Of a stretch of 37,309 bases of DNA, positions 8,504-16,959 are shown piece after piece. The stretch's first letter is position 1, and every line of letters starts with the position of its first letter. Position numbers and translations under genes: made by a program. Source of the stretch: Planctomycetota bacterium (GTDB taxonomy: Bacteria > Planctomycetota > Brocadiia > JAJRTI01). The notes under the pieces were generated by a model, which ran no database searches, had not been told where the DNA came from, and saw only the letters and a list, made by a program, of their open reading frames with translations. The stretch lies in assembly GCA_024278415.1 (NCBI GenBank), contig JAJRTI010000871.1:1-37309 (forward strand), in the 5' to 3' direction.

Positions 8504-10443
8504 TATTGACCTTCCTTTATCTTGGTCAGCACACTGCTGGCCTTCTTGAGCATCGCGTCAAGATCGCTGACCGCGGCCCGAATAATCTCGTCGGGTTGCG
8601 GATTGTTCCTGATCATCTCGTCGCGCTTTTGTGTGGCCGCCGAGATGAAGTCGCTGAGCACCCTTACGGTCTCGCTGATGTATCTGCTGTCGTGGTTCTC
8701 AACGAGCGCGTCCACGTGGCGGCTCAGCTTGTCCAGTGTGGCGGAGATGCGGCTCCAGTGCTCGACATCGAGGTCTACGTCGGCAGGGCGAAACTTTTGC
8801 TCGATAAATTTCCGCGCGGCCGCGTGCGCAGACGATTTCGGGGTGAGTTCGTTTTCGAGCATCTGGGCGGTTTGCCGGATTTTCTCGTCATCAGGGCTGT
8901 AGACCTGCGCTTGCTTGGCGAGTTGCAGGGCCTTCTCAAGATTCGCTCGCCACTCCTTGAGAGGGCGCTGCAACGCGGCGCCATGGAGTTCCAACACACG
9001 CCTCATGATTCCCGGCGCCTGCTTCCTTTTTTCGCTGGCGATATAGTCTCGCCACCTGGCCACATCAAACCCGGGTGCCAGACGCTTGAGACGAGCCTCG
9101 AATATGGATTGTTTGCGCCGAGCAATGTCGATGGCTTTTTGCGGCGGCCGGTCGGCAAGCAGCTTTTGCATGTTCGCAGCGAGCTTTTCAGCGTACTTCT
9201 TAACGTCGGGCCAAGACTGGGCCGCTTGCTTGATGGTTTCCGCGGCCGCGTCGTAATCCTTTGCGTCGCACAGGTCCTGCGTCTTGCGAATGAGGCTTCT
9301 GACTCGAGCGAACTGGCTGTCGAAGCTGTTTTCGATCTCGCGGAGGTTGCTGAGAAACTTGCTCAACGGCCGCATGGGCGCTTCCCAACTGGTGATGATA
9401 TCGATCTGGCCTTTTGGCTCTTCAAGCACGAATGGACGTTGCCCCAACACGAGATTATCCTCGGAGACGACGGTCAGGTATTGCAGGGCGGCGTAGTCGA
9501 TGCTGAGCGTGGCCTTTCCATCCAGATCGGTCATCTTACCCGTGTAGTCTTCCGGCTTTCTGGAGAAGCCACTGTTGCTGAGGAACATGGCGGCCCGCGG
9601 GATGGGCGAGACTCCGTTCCGCGCCAGCACCCGCACGGTCACAGTCCCTTCGACCGGCTGCGCTCGCCTGGCCGCGAGGATTTGCGACCCGTTCTTCGGC
9701 GGCGCAAGCGTCTCGCCGCGGCCTACGACCGCGCATTGCGCGACGCCGTCCTTGACCGATTCAACTTCGAGATATGTCTTCGTGAGCCATCGCGCCGAAA
9801 AGAATCGTCCTTGGTGATCAAAGAGCATCTTGCGAATACGAAGCACATCCAGGCGTTTGGGCATGACGTGGAGTCGTCCAGCCAAGGCGCCGCCTCGGAA
9901 TCGCACCGTCGCCTTCTCGCCGGCATGCTCGTAGACCACGCCTGACGGCGAGAAGGCCGCCAGCGCCTGGCGCATCGCGATGGACGCCAGCAGCCGGCGA
10001 TGCATTGTCGTGTCGATGTGGACGCGGGTCAGGACGCCGTCTATGTGGCTGTATTCGCGGAATCGCACTTCATACCGGTTATTCTCGACGCCGATCTGCC
10101 AAAGGAACAGCTTGTGCGGTACGGGCGGCGTGAGGCACCGGGCCACGTCTAGGTCGGTGAGCTGGGTCAGGCCTTTCTTGGAGGCGAGCGTCACAAGCCG
10201 CTCCTCCAGCCCCTCATTAGGTTCGATGCGGATGAGCCCGCGAAGAAACCGGCTCAATCCTGCGCGAATGTCGTCGTTGCATCGCCGGCGAAAGGTGGGG
10301 GTCAATTCCGCGTTGTGAGAGAATTGAGCGACGATCGCAACGCTGTACTGGCCGCGCACGTCGCCCAAAATGTCGGCGAGGTCGGATTGAGGCGACGCAG
10401 CAAGAAACCAGACGAGGGCGAGCATGCTCTCTGTCATCAACAT
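8503..10443 (-). CDS. Exported protein of unknown function with a helical C-terminal half
   Basis: I do not recognise a family for this 646-residue protein. It begins with a short hydrophobic segment (MLALVWFLAASPQSDLA) that fits a signal peptide. The first half is mixed alpha/beta. Residues about 275-365 (EGTVTVRVLARNGVSPIPRA to VLEEPKG) look like a carboxypeptidase-regulatory or Ig-like beta sandwich. The last 280 residues are strongly helical and charged (for example FARVRSLIRKTQDLCDAKDY, IKQAAQSWPDVKKYAEKL), with a TPR-like or coiled-coil feel. GAGG lies 9 bases before the ATG. It sits between the peptide importer and the cytochrome gene, abutting both, so co-expression is very likely. 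Predicted location: periplasm or outer face of the inner membrane. Confidence 0.75.
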   Translation of the reverse strand: MLMTESMLALVWFLAASPQSDLADILGDVRGQYSVAIVAQFSHNAELTPTFRRRCNDDIRAGLSRFLRGLIRIEPNEGLEERLVTLASKKGLTQLTDLDVARCLTPPVPHKLFLWQIGVENNRYEVRFREYSHIDGVLTRVHIDTTMHRRLLASIAMRQALAAFSPSGVVYEHAGEKATVRFRGGALAGRLHVMPKRLDVLRIRKMLFDHQGRFFSARWLTKTYLEVESVKDGVAQCAVVGRGETLAPPKNGSQILAARRAQPVEGTVTVRVLARNGVSPIPRAAMFLSNSGFSRKPEDYTGKMTDLDGKATLSIDYAALQYLTVVSEDNLVLGQRPFVLEEPKGQIDIITSWEAPMRPLSKFLSNLREIENSFDSQFARVRSLIRKTQDLCDAKDYDAAAETIKQAAQSWPDVKKYAEKLAANMQKLLADRPPQKAIDIARRKQSIFEARLKRLAPGFDVARWRDYIASEKRKQAPGIMRRVLELHGAALQRPLKEWRANLEKALQLAKQAQVYSPDDEKIRQTAQMLENELTPKSSAHAAARKFIEQKFRPADVDLDVEHWSRISATLDKLSRHVDALVENHDSRYISETVRVLSDFISAATQKRDEMIRNNPQPDEIIRAAVSDLDAMLKKASSVLTKIKEGQ

Positions 10444-10453
10444 GGGGAACGCC

Positions 10454-12424
10454 TCACTCTGAAAAACTCACCGTGTGCGCTCGCCAGCAGGCGACGTGAT
10501 GATCCGCCGATCCGTTGACAAACGCTAGATCTTGGGCCGCTAGGCAGCGGCCTTCATCGGCATAACGGCATTCTCGATAATAGGGACATTCCAGCGAGCG
10601 GCCATCTCGCTCCGCCCTGCCCTCCGGCCGGGCATAACGCCCGGCCGCGGCCGCAAGCATGTCGGTCGTGTACGGATGGTGGGGAAGGCTTGGGTCAAAG
10701 AGCTTTTCTGTCGGCGCTGTCTCCACGATGCGGCCGGCGAACATGACCAGGACACGGTCGCACAATTGGCGCACCACGGGCAGGTCGTGCGAGATGATGA
10801 GATACGCCACGCCGCGAGCGGTGCGGAATTCGTTGAGCAACGCAATCAACCGGCGTTGGAGCGCGGTGTCGAGATTGGCCGTCGGTTCGTCGGCCACCAG
10901 CAGCCGCGGCGCGCTTTGAGGCAGCCGGCCGTCTTCTTCCAGCCCCCACCCGAGGGCGGCCAACCCCCGCGCGATGATCGCGCGCTTGCGCTGGCCGCCG
11001 CTGAGTTGTGAGGGATAGGCCGCGCTGTGTTCCGGGCCGAGCCCCAGGAGGGAAAACAAGTCCTCGGTGGCGCGATTCAGGCGATCAGCAGCCACTCCGG
11101 GATAGTGGACTTGGTAAGCTTCGAGCACGCTCTGGCCGACGGGCAGGCACGGATCGAGGCTCAGATCGGCTTCCTGGTAGATGAGTTGAATCGACGAGCG
11201 GAACGCGCGCCACTCCAAACGCTTGAGCGCTTCATAGGCCCGCCAGTCGCCCCCCAGCCGAACGAATCGGGAGCCACGGTCGTTGGCAAGGCTGTTGACC
11301 AGTAGCCGCGCCAGCGTCGTCTTGCCGCAGCCGCTTTCGCCGACCAGCGCCACGCTTTCTCCCTCGCGCACCGCCAGGTCGACCGCGACGACCGCGGGGG
11401 TTTGCTGGGGCGACACTTGAAACGGCCGACGAGACAGAAAGGTCTTGGCGATCCTCTTACTTCGAAGGAGAGGCTCTGCTTCTCCATCAATGCGCACATC
11501 GCGGCGGGCCGCCCGCGCTTCATCGTAGGCATCCAGCAATTGGCGAGTGTGTTCGTGCAAGTCCGGCGCGCGGTCGAAGATGTCCGCCACAGGCCGCACT
11601 TCACACAGGCGGCCATCCTTCATGACCGCGACTCGATCGGCGATGTGACGAATCACATCGAAGTCGTGAGTGACGATCAACATGCCCATCTGGCGATCTG
11701 TGCCGGCGGCAGCCTCTTTGATCAACTTTCGAAACAAGTCGATCATCTCGGAACGGATGCGGATGTCCAATCGGGCAAACGGCTCGTCCGCCAGGATAAC
11801 CCGCGGCCGCAGAGCCAGGATCATGGCGAGCAGGACGCGCTGGCACATGCCTACGCTTAATTCGCCTGGCAGGCAATGGGCCGCCACCATTGTACCCTCT
11901 CGCCGACGAAACCGCACGCGATCCAGTAATTCCTCCCAGGACGGCTTGTGCGCGGCGCGGCCTCCTCTGCCGAGGCACGTGTTCAGCTGCTTGGCCACCG
12001 GGACGTGAGGATGCAACGCCGCGCGGGGTTCCTGGAACAGGGCGAAGACATCGTTGTTTCTGTAGTGGGATCTCATGCGCTTGAAGAACCGCCGACGCCC
12101 GGCTCGGAAACGCCGCGAAGCGACGTAATTCCGGATTTGCGGCTCGGAATGTTCACACGGCCCCGCGCCCGCCTCCAGCACAGGCCGGCCGCAAATCTCA
12201 AGCTCGCCTGGAATCACGCCCGGATAAAAACTTGAAAGATTCAACAGGCTGTTGATCAGCGAGGTCTTGCCCGCGCCGGATTCGCCCGTCAACGCCACAA
12301 TCTCGCCGGGCCGAAGCGAAAGTGAGACCTCTCGCACGATGAACGTCAGCCTCTGTGTATCTGGGGCGAGGAGAACGACGCTCAGATTCCGCACAGAGAG
12401 GATTTCGTCTCGGTCCATATTCAT
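10454..12424 (-). CDS. Oligopeptide-type ABC importer, fused double ATPase (OppD-OppF-like)
   Basis: This single chain of about 656 residues contains two complete nucleotide-binding domains that are usually separate proteins (DppD/OppD and DppF/OppF). Domain 1 has Walker A GESGAGKT, Walker B RVILADEP and the switch motif THD, but its signature is LSVGM instead of LSGGQ. Domain 2 is canonical: GESGCGKTT, LSGGQRKR, RLLVADEPTANLD, SHD. The C-terminal tail has the Cys-containing pattern (ECPYYRECRYADEGRC, later HHVACW) of the oligopeptide-transporter C-terminal region. The ATG at 12424 overlaps the permease stop (ATGA), indicating coupled translation. A longer frame upstream would overlap the permease by about 150 bases and is rejected. 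Its role is to energise peptide or nickel-type solute uptake. Confidence 0.9.
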   Translation of the reverse strand: MNMDRDEILSVRNLSVVLLAPDTQRLTFIVREVSLSLRPGEIVALTGESGAGKTSLINSLLNLSSFYPGVIPGELEICGRPVLEAGAGPCEHSEPQIRNYVASRRFRAGRRRFFKRMRSHYRNNDVFALFQEPRAALHPHVPVAKQLNTCLGRGGRAAHKPSWEELLDRVRFRRREGTMVAAHCLPGELSVGMCQRVLLAMILALRPRVILADEPFARLDIRIRSEMIDLFRKLIKEAAAGTDRQMGMLIVTHDFDVIRHIADRVAVMKDGRLCEVRPVADIFDRAPDLHEHTRQLLDAYDEARAARRDVRIDGEAEPLLRSKRIAKTFLSRRPFQVSPQQTPAVVAVDLAVREGESVALVGESGCGKTTLARLLVNSLANDRGSRFVRLGGDWRAYEALKRLEWRAFRSSIQLIYQEADLSLDPCLPVGQSVLEAYQVHYPGVAADRLNRATEDLFSLLGLGPEHSAAYPSQLSGGQRKRAIIARGLAALGWGLEEDGRLPQSAPRLLVADEPTANLDTALQRRLIALLNEFRTARGVAYLIISHDLPVVRQLCDRVLVMFAGRIVETAPTEKLFDPSLPHHPYTTDMLAAAAGRYARPEGRAERDGRSLECPYYRECRYADEGRCLAAQDLAFVNGSADHHVACWRAHTVSFSE

Positions 12425-14319
12425 GCCTGAAATGACGCTTGCTCCTGGCGTCGGAGCGCATCGCCCACATAGGTGAATCCGCAAATGAACACGATAATGC
12501 AAAACAGCACGGGCGCGGCCGCGGCGAAATTGTTGTTCACGAGCAACGGCTTGGCGAAGAGGCTGCCCCACGTCGGGAAGTCGGGCTGGTCTTTTTGCAG
12601 ATAGGCCATGGTGACATCGAGCAAGATCACCTGGCCCCAGATCATCGATCCCTGAATGGCCAGAATGGAGCGGCAGTTGTTCTTGATGATGTGGCCGAAC
12701 AGAATAGCGGGCGGGCTGAGCCCCAGGGTCGCCTCGGCCTCAATGAAATTCCGAGCGCGCAGGTAGCGCACCTTCTCTCTCACATGGTGATAGACCAACG
12801 GCGTGAACACCAATCCCATGATCGGGATCAACACCGTCAGGTACGCGCGCCGCCCAAATACGATGGCCGCCGCCAGCACAATGAGAACCCGGGGAAGAGA
12901 ATCGAGAATGTTGATCAGCAAGTCAATGAGAGCGCAAAGCGCGCCTCGATCCTTGTAGCCTGCGAACGCGCCAAGGCCCGTTCCCAACACCAGCGGCCCG
13001 GCGACAGCGCCCAGCCACGGCCCGATCGAACGTCGGCCGGCGTAGAGGATCTGAAGCAACAGGTCGTGGCCAAACGCGTCCTTGCCCAACCAGCCGCGCT
13101 CTGGAAACAAGGGCGCCAGAATGCAAGCCGCGAAAATCGTCCCCATGCAAAGCCACACCGCGCCCACCAGGCCGTATTCGATTTGCTGCGGCCACGTGGT
13201 CTGAGGCGAGCTGAAGAAAACGAGCGAGCGGCGCCCCCAACGACGCATCGCTCGAAGCGGGCACAAGAGCGTTCGCAGCCGCGTCCGGCGCGCGGCGGCA
13301 AGCCCTCCCCGCATTGTGAACTTAAAAGCGCCCGCCGCCAACTCCGGCAGTGCGGTGGCCGCACGCAGCGTCTCCCGAATCCGGTCGCGCCACGGGATCA
13401 CGCTCTTCTCAGGCAACGGGCCAGGCGTCAGAATAGACCGAAGCACCCGCTCCGCCAGCGCGGCCAGTCGGACCACCAATACGGCGATCACGCACACCGC
13501 GATGAGCCGCGAAGCTGCCGGAGGCGCGCCGAAGCGAGGATCCACCGCGTCCAGCGCCAGGCGGCCCAGTCCGTTGATGTTGAATATCTTCTCCACCACG
13601 ATGGTTCCGCCGAGCAGCGCGGGAAGCCGGGGGCGAATCGTCTCCACTACGGACACGGCGAACCGGCGCCAGTAATGTCGAAAATCCGGCAGCCCCAGCA
13701 CCCTGCCCAGCAACACGTGAGGCCGCGCCAACTCCCGTTTCAATTCATCGGCCACGTGCGACGCCATCTCGGTCACGCTCAAGTCCGACAGCGCCAGTAC
13801 GAGAACGGGCCAGAGAAAATGATCCGGCCATCGCCGCTGCGTGAGCAACTCCAGCACGAGGTAGCCGGCTGCGAACACGGGAAGACTCGACAAAACCGTG
13901 AACGCGGTCCTGAACAAATTGGCGCCCGGGCGCCGCGCGGCCAACCATCCTAGCGCCGCGCCCAGCGGAGCCGAAATGCATAGGCTCGCGGCCACCAGCC
14001 CCAGCGATTTCAACAACGCGAAAAAAGCCCGGTAGAAATCGTATCCCAAGCCTCGCTCAAACACATCGGGACACCGCCCCAACACGGCAAGCGGCGCGGC
14101 CGCCAGTAACTCGGCGAACTCTCTCATGCGCGCGAACGGCGCCACCCCGTCGTGAACAAACACCGGTGCCGCAAGGCACGCGAGCAGCCCGGCCGCGGCC
14201 ACATGAATCACGACGTCGAATCCGCCCGCAGCGGCCTGATAGAGCGCCCCCTTCCAAGGCGACGTGTGTATGCGGCGTGGCCTCTGTGCGTCCATAAAGG
14301 CGGCTCGTCCCTCACTCAC
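12421..14319 (-). CDS. Oligopeptide-type ABC importer, fused permease (DppB-DppC-like)
   Basis: This 632-residue protein joins two permease domains that are normally separate genes. The first half ends in the DppB-type pattern GRVLGLPDFRHYWRRFAVSV...LLGGTIVVEKIFNINGLGRL. The second half shows DppC landmarks: GKDAFGHDLLLQILYAGRRS, ARNFIEAEATLGLSPPAILF (the EAA loop), NNCRSILAIQGSMIWGQ and PTWGSLFAKP, followed by the terminal GDALRR motif. A basic linker of about 70 residues separates the halves. Translation probably starts at GTG 14319, overlapping the stop of the binding-protein gene; ATG 14295 is an alternative. The substrate is set by the adjacent family 5 binding protein. Confidence 0.9.
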   Translation of the reverse strand: MSEGRAAFMDAQRPRRIHTSPWKGALYQAAAGGFDVVIHVAAAGLLACLAAPVFVHDGVAPFARMREFAELLAAAPLAVLGRCPDVFERGLGYDFYRAFFALLKSLGLVAASLCISAPLGAALGWLAARRPGANLFRTAFTVLSSLPVFAAGYLVLELLTQRRWPDHFLWPVLVLALSDLSVTEMASHVADELKRELARPHVLLGRVLGLPDFRHYWRRFAVSVVETIRPRLPALLGGTIVVEKIFNINGLGRLALDAVDPRFGAPPAASRLIAVCVIAVLVVRLAALAERVLRSILTPGPLPEKSVIPWRDRIRETLRAATALPELAAGAFKFTMRGGLAAARRTRLRTLLCPLRAMRRWGRRSLVFFSSPQTTWPQQIEYGLVGAVWLCMGTIFAACILAPLFPERGWLGKDAFGHDLLLQILYAGRRSIGPWLGAVAGPLVLGTGLGAFAGYKDRGALCALIDLLINILDSLPRVLIVLAAAIVFGRRAYLTVLIPIMGLVFTPLVYHHVREKVRYLRARNFIEAEATLGLSPPAILFGHIIKNNCRSILAIQGSMIWGQVILLDVTMAYLQKDQPDFPTWGSLFAKPLLVNNNFAAAAPVLFCIIVFICGFTYVGDALRRQEQASFQA

Positions 14320-16957
14320 CGGCGGTCACCGCCCACTCCGGCCGAATGGACCATTGTTCGGGCCGGCCAAAGAGATAGTAGGGGTGGATGACGTAGCCCT
14401 GGATACGCTCAGAGAAGGCCGCATAGCGGTCCAACTGCCACAAGGGGATGATGGCCGCGTCCTCGTGCACAATGCGATGGACCTCGCGGCTGAGGGTGCG
14501 GATGCTGACCGGGTTGTCCGTGACGCGAAGCTGCTCGAACGTCTTGTCGAGCACGCGGCTGCTGTAGCCCCAGAAATTACGCCCGCCCGTCTCGACCACT
14601 TTCGTTCCGTCCTTGCGACGGCGATACGTGCGGGTGCGGAAGAGAGGCGCCACATCGTAAAGCCCATTCTCGAAATCATAACGATAGTAAAGCAAATCAA
14701 ATCGCCTATCCCGGGCGCGCGTCGCGAAGTCGTCGGCCGTTTTGGCTCGATCCAGCACCACGTTCAACCCCAGCGCGGCCCACTGCTTCTTGAATTCGAC
14801 ACAGACCTGTTCGATACGGATATCGCCTGGCGGGAACACGAAACGCAGCTCGCCTATGGCGGCAGGGTCCACGTGGGCGGCCTTGCAGGCATCGTCCATC
14901 AACGTGCGAGCGAGCGAGAGATCCTGCGCCCTCGGCTTGATGTCATGATTCGACGCCCACACATTCTTGGGGAAGGGTCCGGACAGAAGTTTGTGGGCGA
15001 GGCCGCCGCGGCCGCCGTGATACACGGATTCCAACACCTTCATGCGGTCCAGCGCGTAAATCAGCGCCTGGCGAAATGATTTCTGCGCGATGAGCCTCTC
15101 CCTCTCTGTGGGGTGGAATCCATGCTTCGCATACTTCAGGCCAATCATGTACACGGAGCTGGCGAGGTAGGAATGCACGTGAAAACCGCCGGTCGTCTTG
15201 AGGCGTTTCACCTCCTCGGGCCCGACCTCGGGAGCCAGATCAATCTGGTTGCGTTCGAGGTGGTTGACCAGGCTGCGCTGGTCGCCGAACGTCTTGAGGA
15301 TCACCTCGCTCATCTTTGGCAAGGTCTCGTCCGTAGTGGGATATCGCCGCGCGAAGGACTCGTTGGGCACAAGGCGAATCTCGTAGTTCACGTCGTCGAT
15401 GTCGTCCTGCTTTTGAATGCAAAATGGCCCCGCGCCGGGGATGCTTTTCAGCCGGCCCCTCATGCGCCCGTCCGCGGTGCGCAAGATGTGGCGAGGCACA
15501 ATGGGGAAAGTAAACAATTCTTTGGGCACAGGCGTAGAGCGCTTGACATAAACAGTCAACGCAAGCCCGTCGTTGGGATGGATTTCAACTTTCTTGATGT
15601 AGCTCCCCAGGATGGGATTGTACGTGGGGCGGATGGGCTGGCTGAGCAAACGGATCGTCCATTCCACGTCGAGAGCGGTCAACCGACGCGGGGCGCTGTC
15701 TTCCTCGCTACGACTCCAGAAAATGTTCTTCTTGAGTTTGAAATCGTACGACAGCGACGCGGGCTGGGAATAATATGCGGCAAGGTCGCGGACAATGTCG
15801 GTCTGGCTCCGATGCACCATGAGGCTGTTGAAAAGGAACCGGCAAAGCCGCTTCTCGCACAACGTCGTGCTGAGCAGCGGATTGAGAGTGCTGGGAAAGG
15901 TCAATTCGCCATAGCGCAGCACCTGGAAAACCGCCTCCGCGTTGGTGACAAGACGCGCCAACGATATGCCGTCGTGCAAGTTCAGGTTCGCAACGCCGGG
16001 TTCGGAGGGATTGGCCACGCCGACCTCACGAAGCTGCTTGATGACGAGGTCGGGCCATCGTTCCTGAGCGCGATACCAATGGGAGCAAATCGCCTCCTTG
16101 CGCAGTGCGTCCTTCTCGCGGCGGGACCGCTTCGATTGGGCCTGTCTCCAGAGTTGCAGACCTTGCCGAATCTCGAGGAGCGTCCTCTCCTTCAGTTGGC
16201 GAAGAATGTCGCAAGTGGTGCGCTCTTTGGGCAGCACGTCGAGAATCTCATCCGCCGTGGCACGCAGATTGTCCCAATCCTTCTTGTCATAGAGGTTCCG
16301 AATCACCTTGGATGCGTACGTCGCCAAGCGGCTCCTGGCCGCAGCGACAATATCAGATTTTGGCAGAAGCTGGCTGTACCGCCGGTAGAAGGCGGCGTAT
16401 TGATCGAAGGCCTCCCGCGGGGTCAGATGGCTCTCGCCGGCCTGAATGCGCGCGAAATGAATCTGGGACAAACATTGGGCCATGAGTTTGTTGTCAGCTT
16501 TGTGGATCTTCCGACGAATGCCCGGACTGCGCTCCTCCAGCATGTCGATTTGCTCCTGCTCCCGGTCAAGGAAATCCTGAGCGCGGTCGAGCCAGTCCTG
16601 GGCTCCCGTCGCATCCTTGGCCTTGATATGCGCCAAGGCCTGCTGGACACAGCGGAAGCTATAAGTCTCCATTCGCAAAATGCAGGATTCGGGATAGCCA
16701 GGGCTCGGCTGCTCTTCTCCATCCACCACACGCACGAAACGGAAGGTCTGAATGTGTTGAGGGGGTTCCACGCGTTGGCATTTGATGGTCTTTGTGTCCC
16801 CAGTAAGCCGCTTGATCGTTATCGACCAATAGGGCTGCTCCTCCTCCTTCGCGTTTCCATCCTCCTGGCCGGTAACAGGCTGAGCCAAAAGAGCAACCGC
16901 AAGCAAAATGGACAATGACGACCATCCGCGCAGATTCGGGCCAACTTGCCCTCGCAT
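14312..16957 (-). CDS. Family 5 (oligopeptide-type) substrate-binding protein with N-terminal extension
   Basis: The 881-residue protein starts at ATG 16957, with AGGAGG 10 bases upstream, and has a clear signal peptide (GWSSLSILLAVALLAQPVTG). The next 300 or so residues are a charged helical region (LDRAQDFLDREQEQIDMLEE and following) not found in ordinary DppA/OppA proteins. The family 5 binding fold occupies roughly residues 345-870, marked by PSTLNPLLSTTLCEKRLCRF, RRLTALDVEWTIRLLSQP, IVPRHILR, GAGPFCIQKQ, FRQALIYALDRMKVLESVY and PLWQLDRYAAF. Typical proteins of the family are 500-550 residues, so the extension is unusual and may mediate assembly with other operon products. Predicted location is periplasmic. 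Confidence 0.85.
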   Translation of the reverse strand: MRGQVGPNLRGWSSLSILLAVALLAQPVTGQEDGNAKEEEQPYWSITIKRLTGDTKTIKCQRVEPPQHIQTFRFVRVVDGEEQPSPGYPESCILRMETYSFRCVQQALAHIKAKDATGAQDWLDRAQDFLDREQEQIDMLEERSPGIRRKIHKADNKLMAQCLSQIHFARIQAGESHLTPREAFDQYAAFYRRYSQLLPKSDIVAAARSRLATYASKVIRNLYDKKDWDNLRATADEILDVLPKERTTCDILRQLKERTLLEIRQGLQLWRQAQSKRSRREKDALRKEAICSHWYRAQERWPDLVIKQLREVGVANPSEPGVANLNLHDGISLARLVTNAEAVFQVLRYGELTFPSTLNPLLSTTLCEKRLCRFLFNSLMVHRSQTDIVRDLAAYYSQPASLSYDFKLKKNIFWSRSEEDSAPRRLTALDVEWTIRLLSQPIRPTYNPILGSYIKKVEIHPNDGLALTVYVKRSTPVPKELFTFPIVPRHILRTADGRMRGRLKSIPGAGPFCIQKQDDIDDVNYEIRLVPNESFARRYPTTDETLPKMSEVILKTFGDQRSLVNHLERNQIDLAPEVGPEEVKRLKTTGGFHVHSYLASSVYMIGLKYAKHGFHPTERERLIAQKSFRQALIYALDRMKVLESVYHGGRGGLAHKLLSGPFPKNVWASNHDIKPRAQDLSLARTLMDDACKAAHVDPAAIGELRFVFPPGDIRIEQVCVEFKKQWAALGLNVVLDRAKTADDFATRARDRRFDLLYYRYDFENGLYDVAPLFRTRTYRRRKDGTKVVETGGRNFWGYSSRVLDKTFEQLRVTDNPVSIRTLSREVHRIVHEDAAIIPLWQLDRYAAFSERIQGYVIHPYYLFGRPEQWSIRPEWAVTAGE

Positions 16958-16959
16958 GG

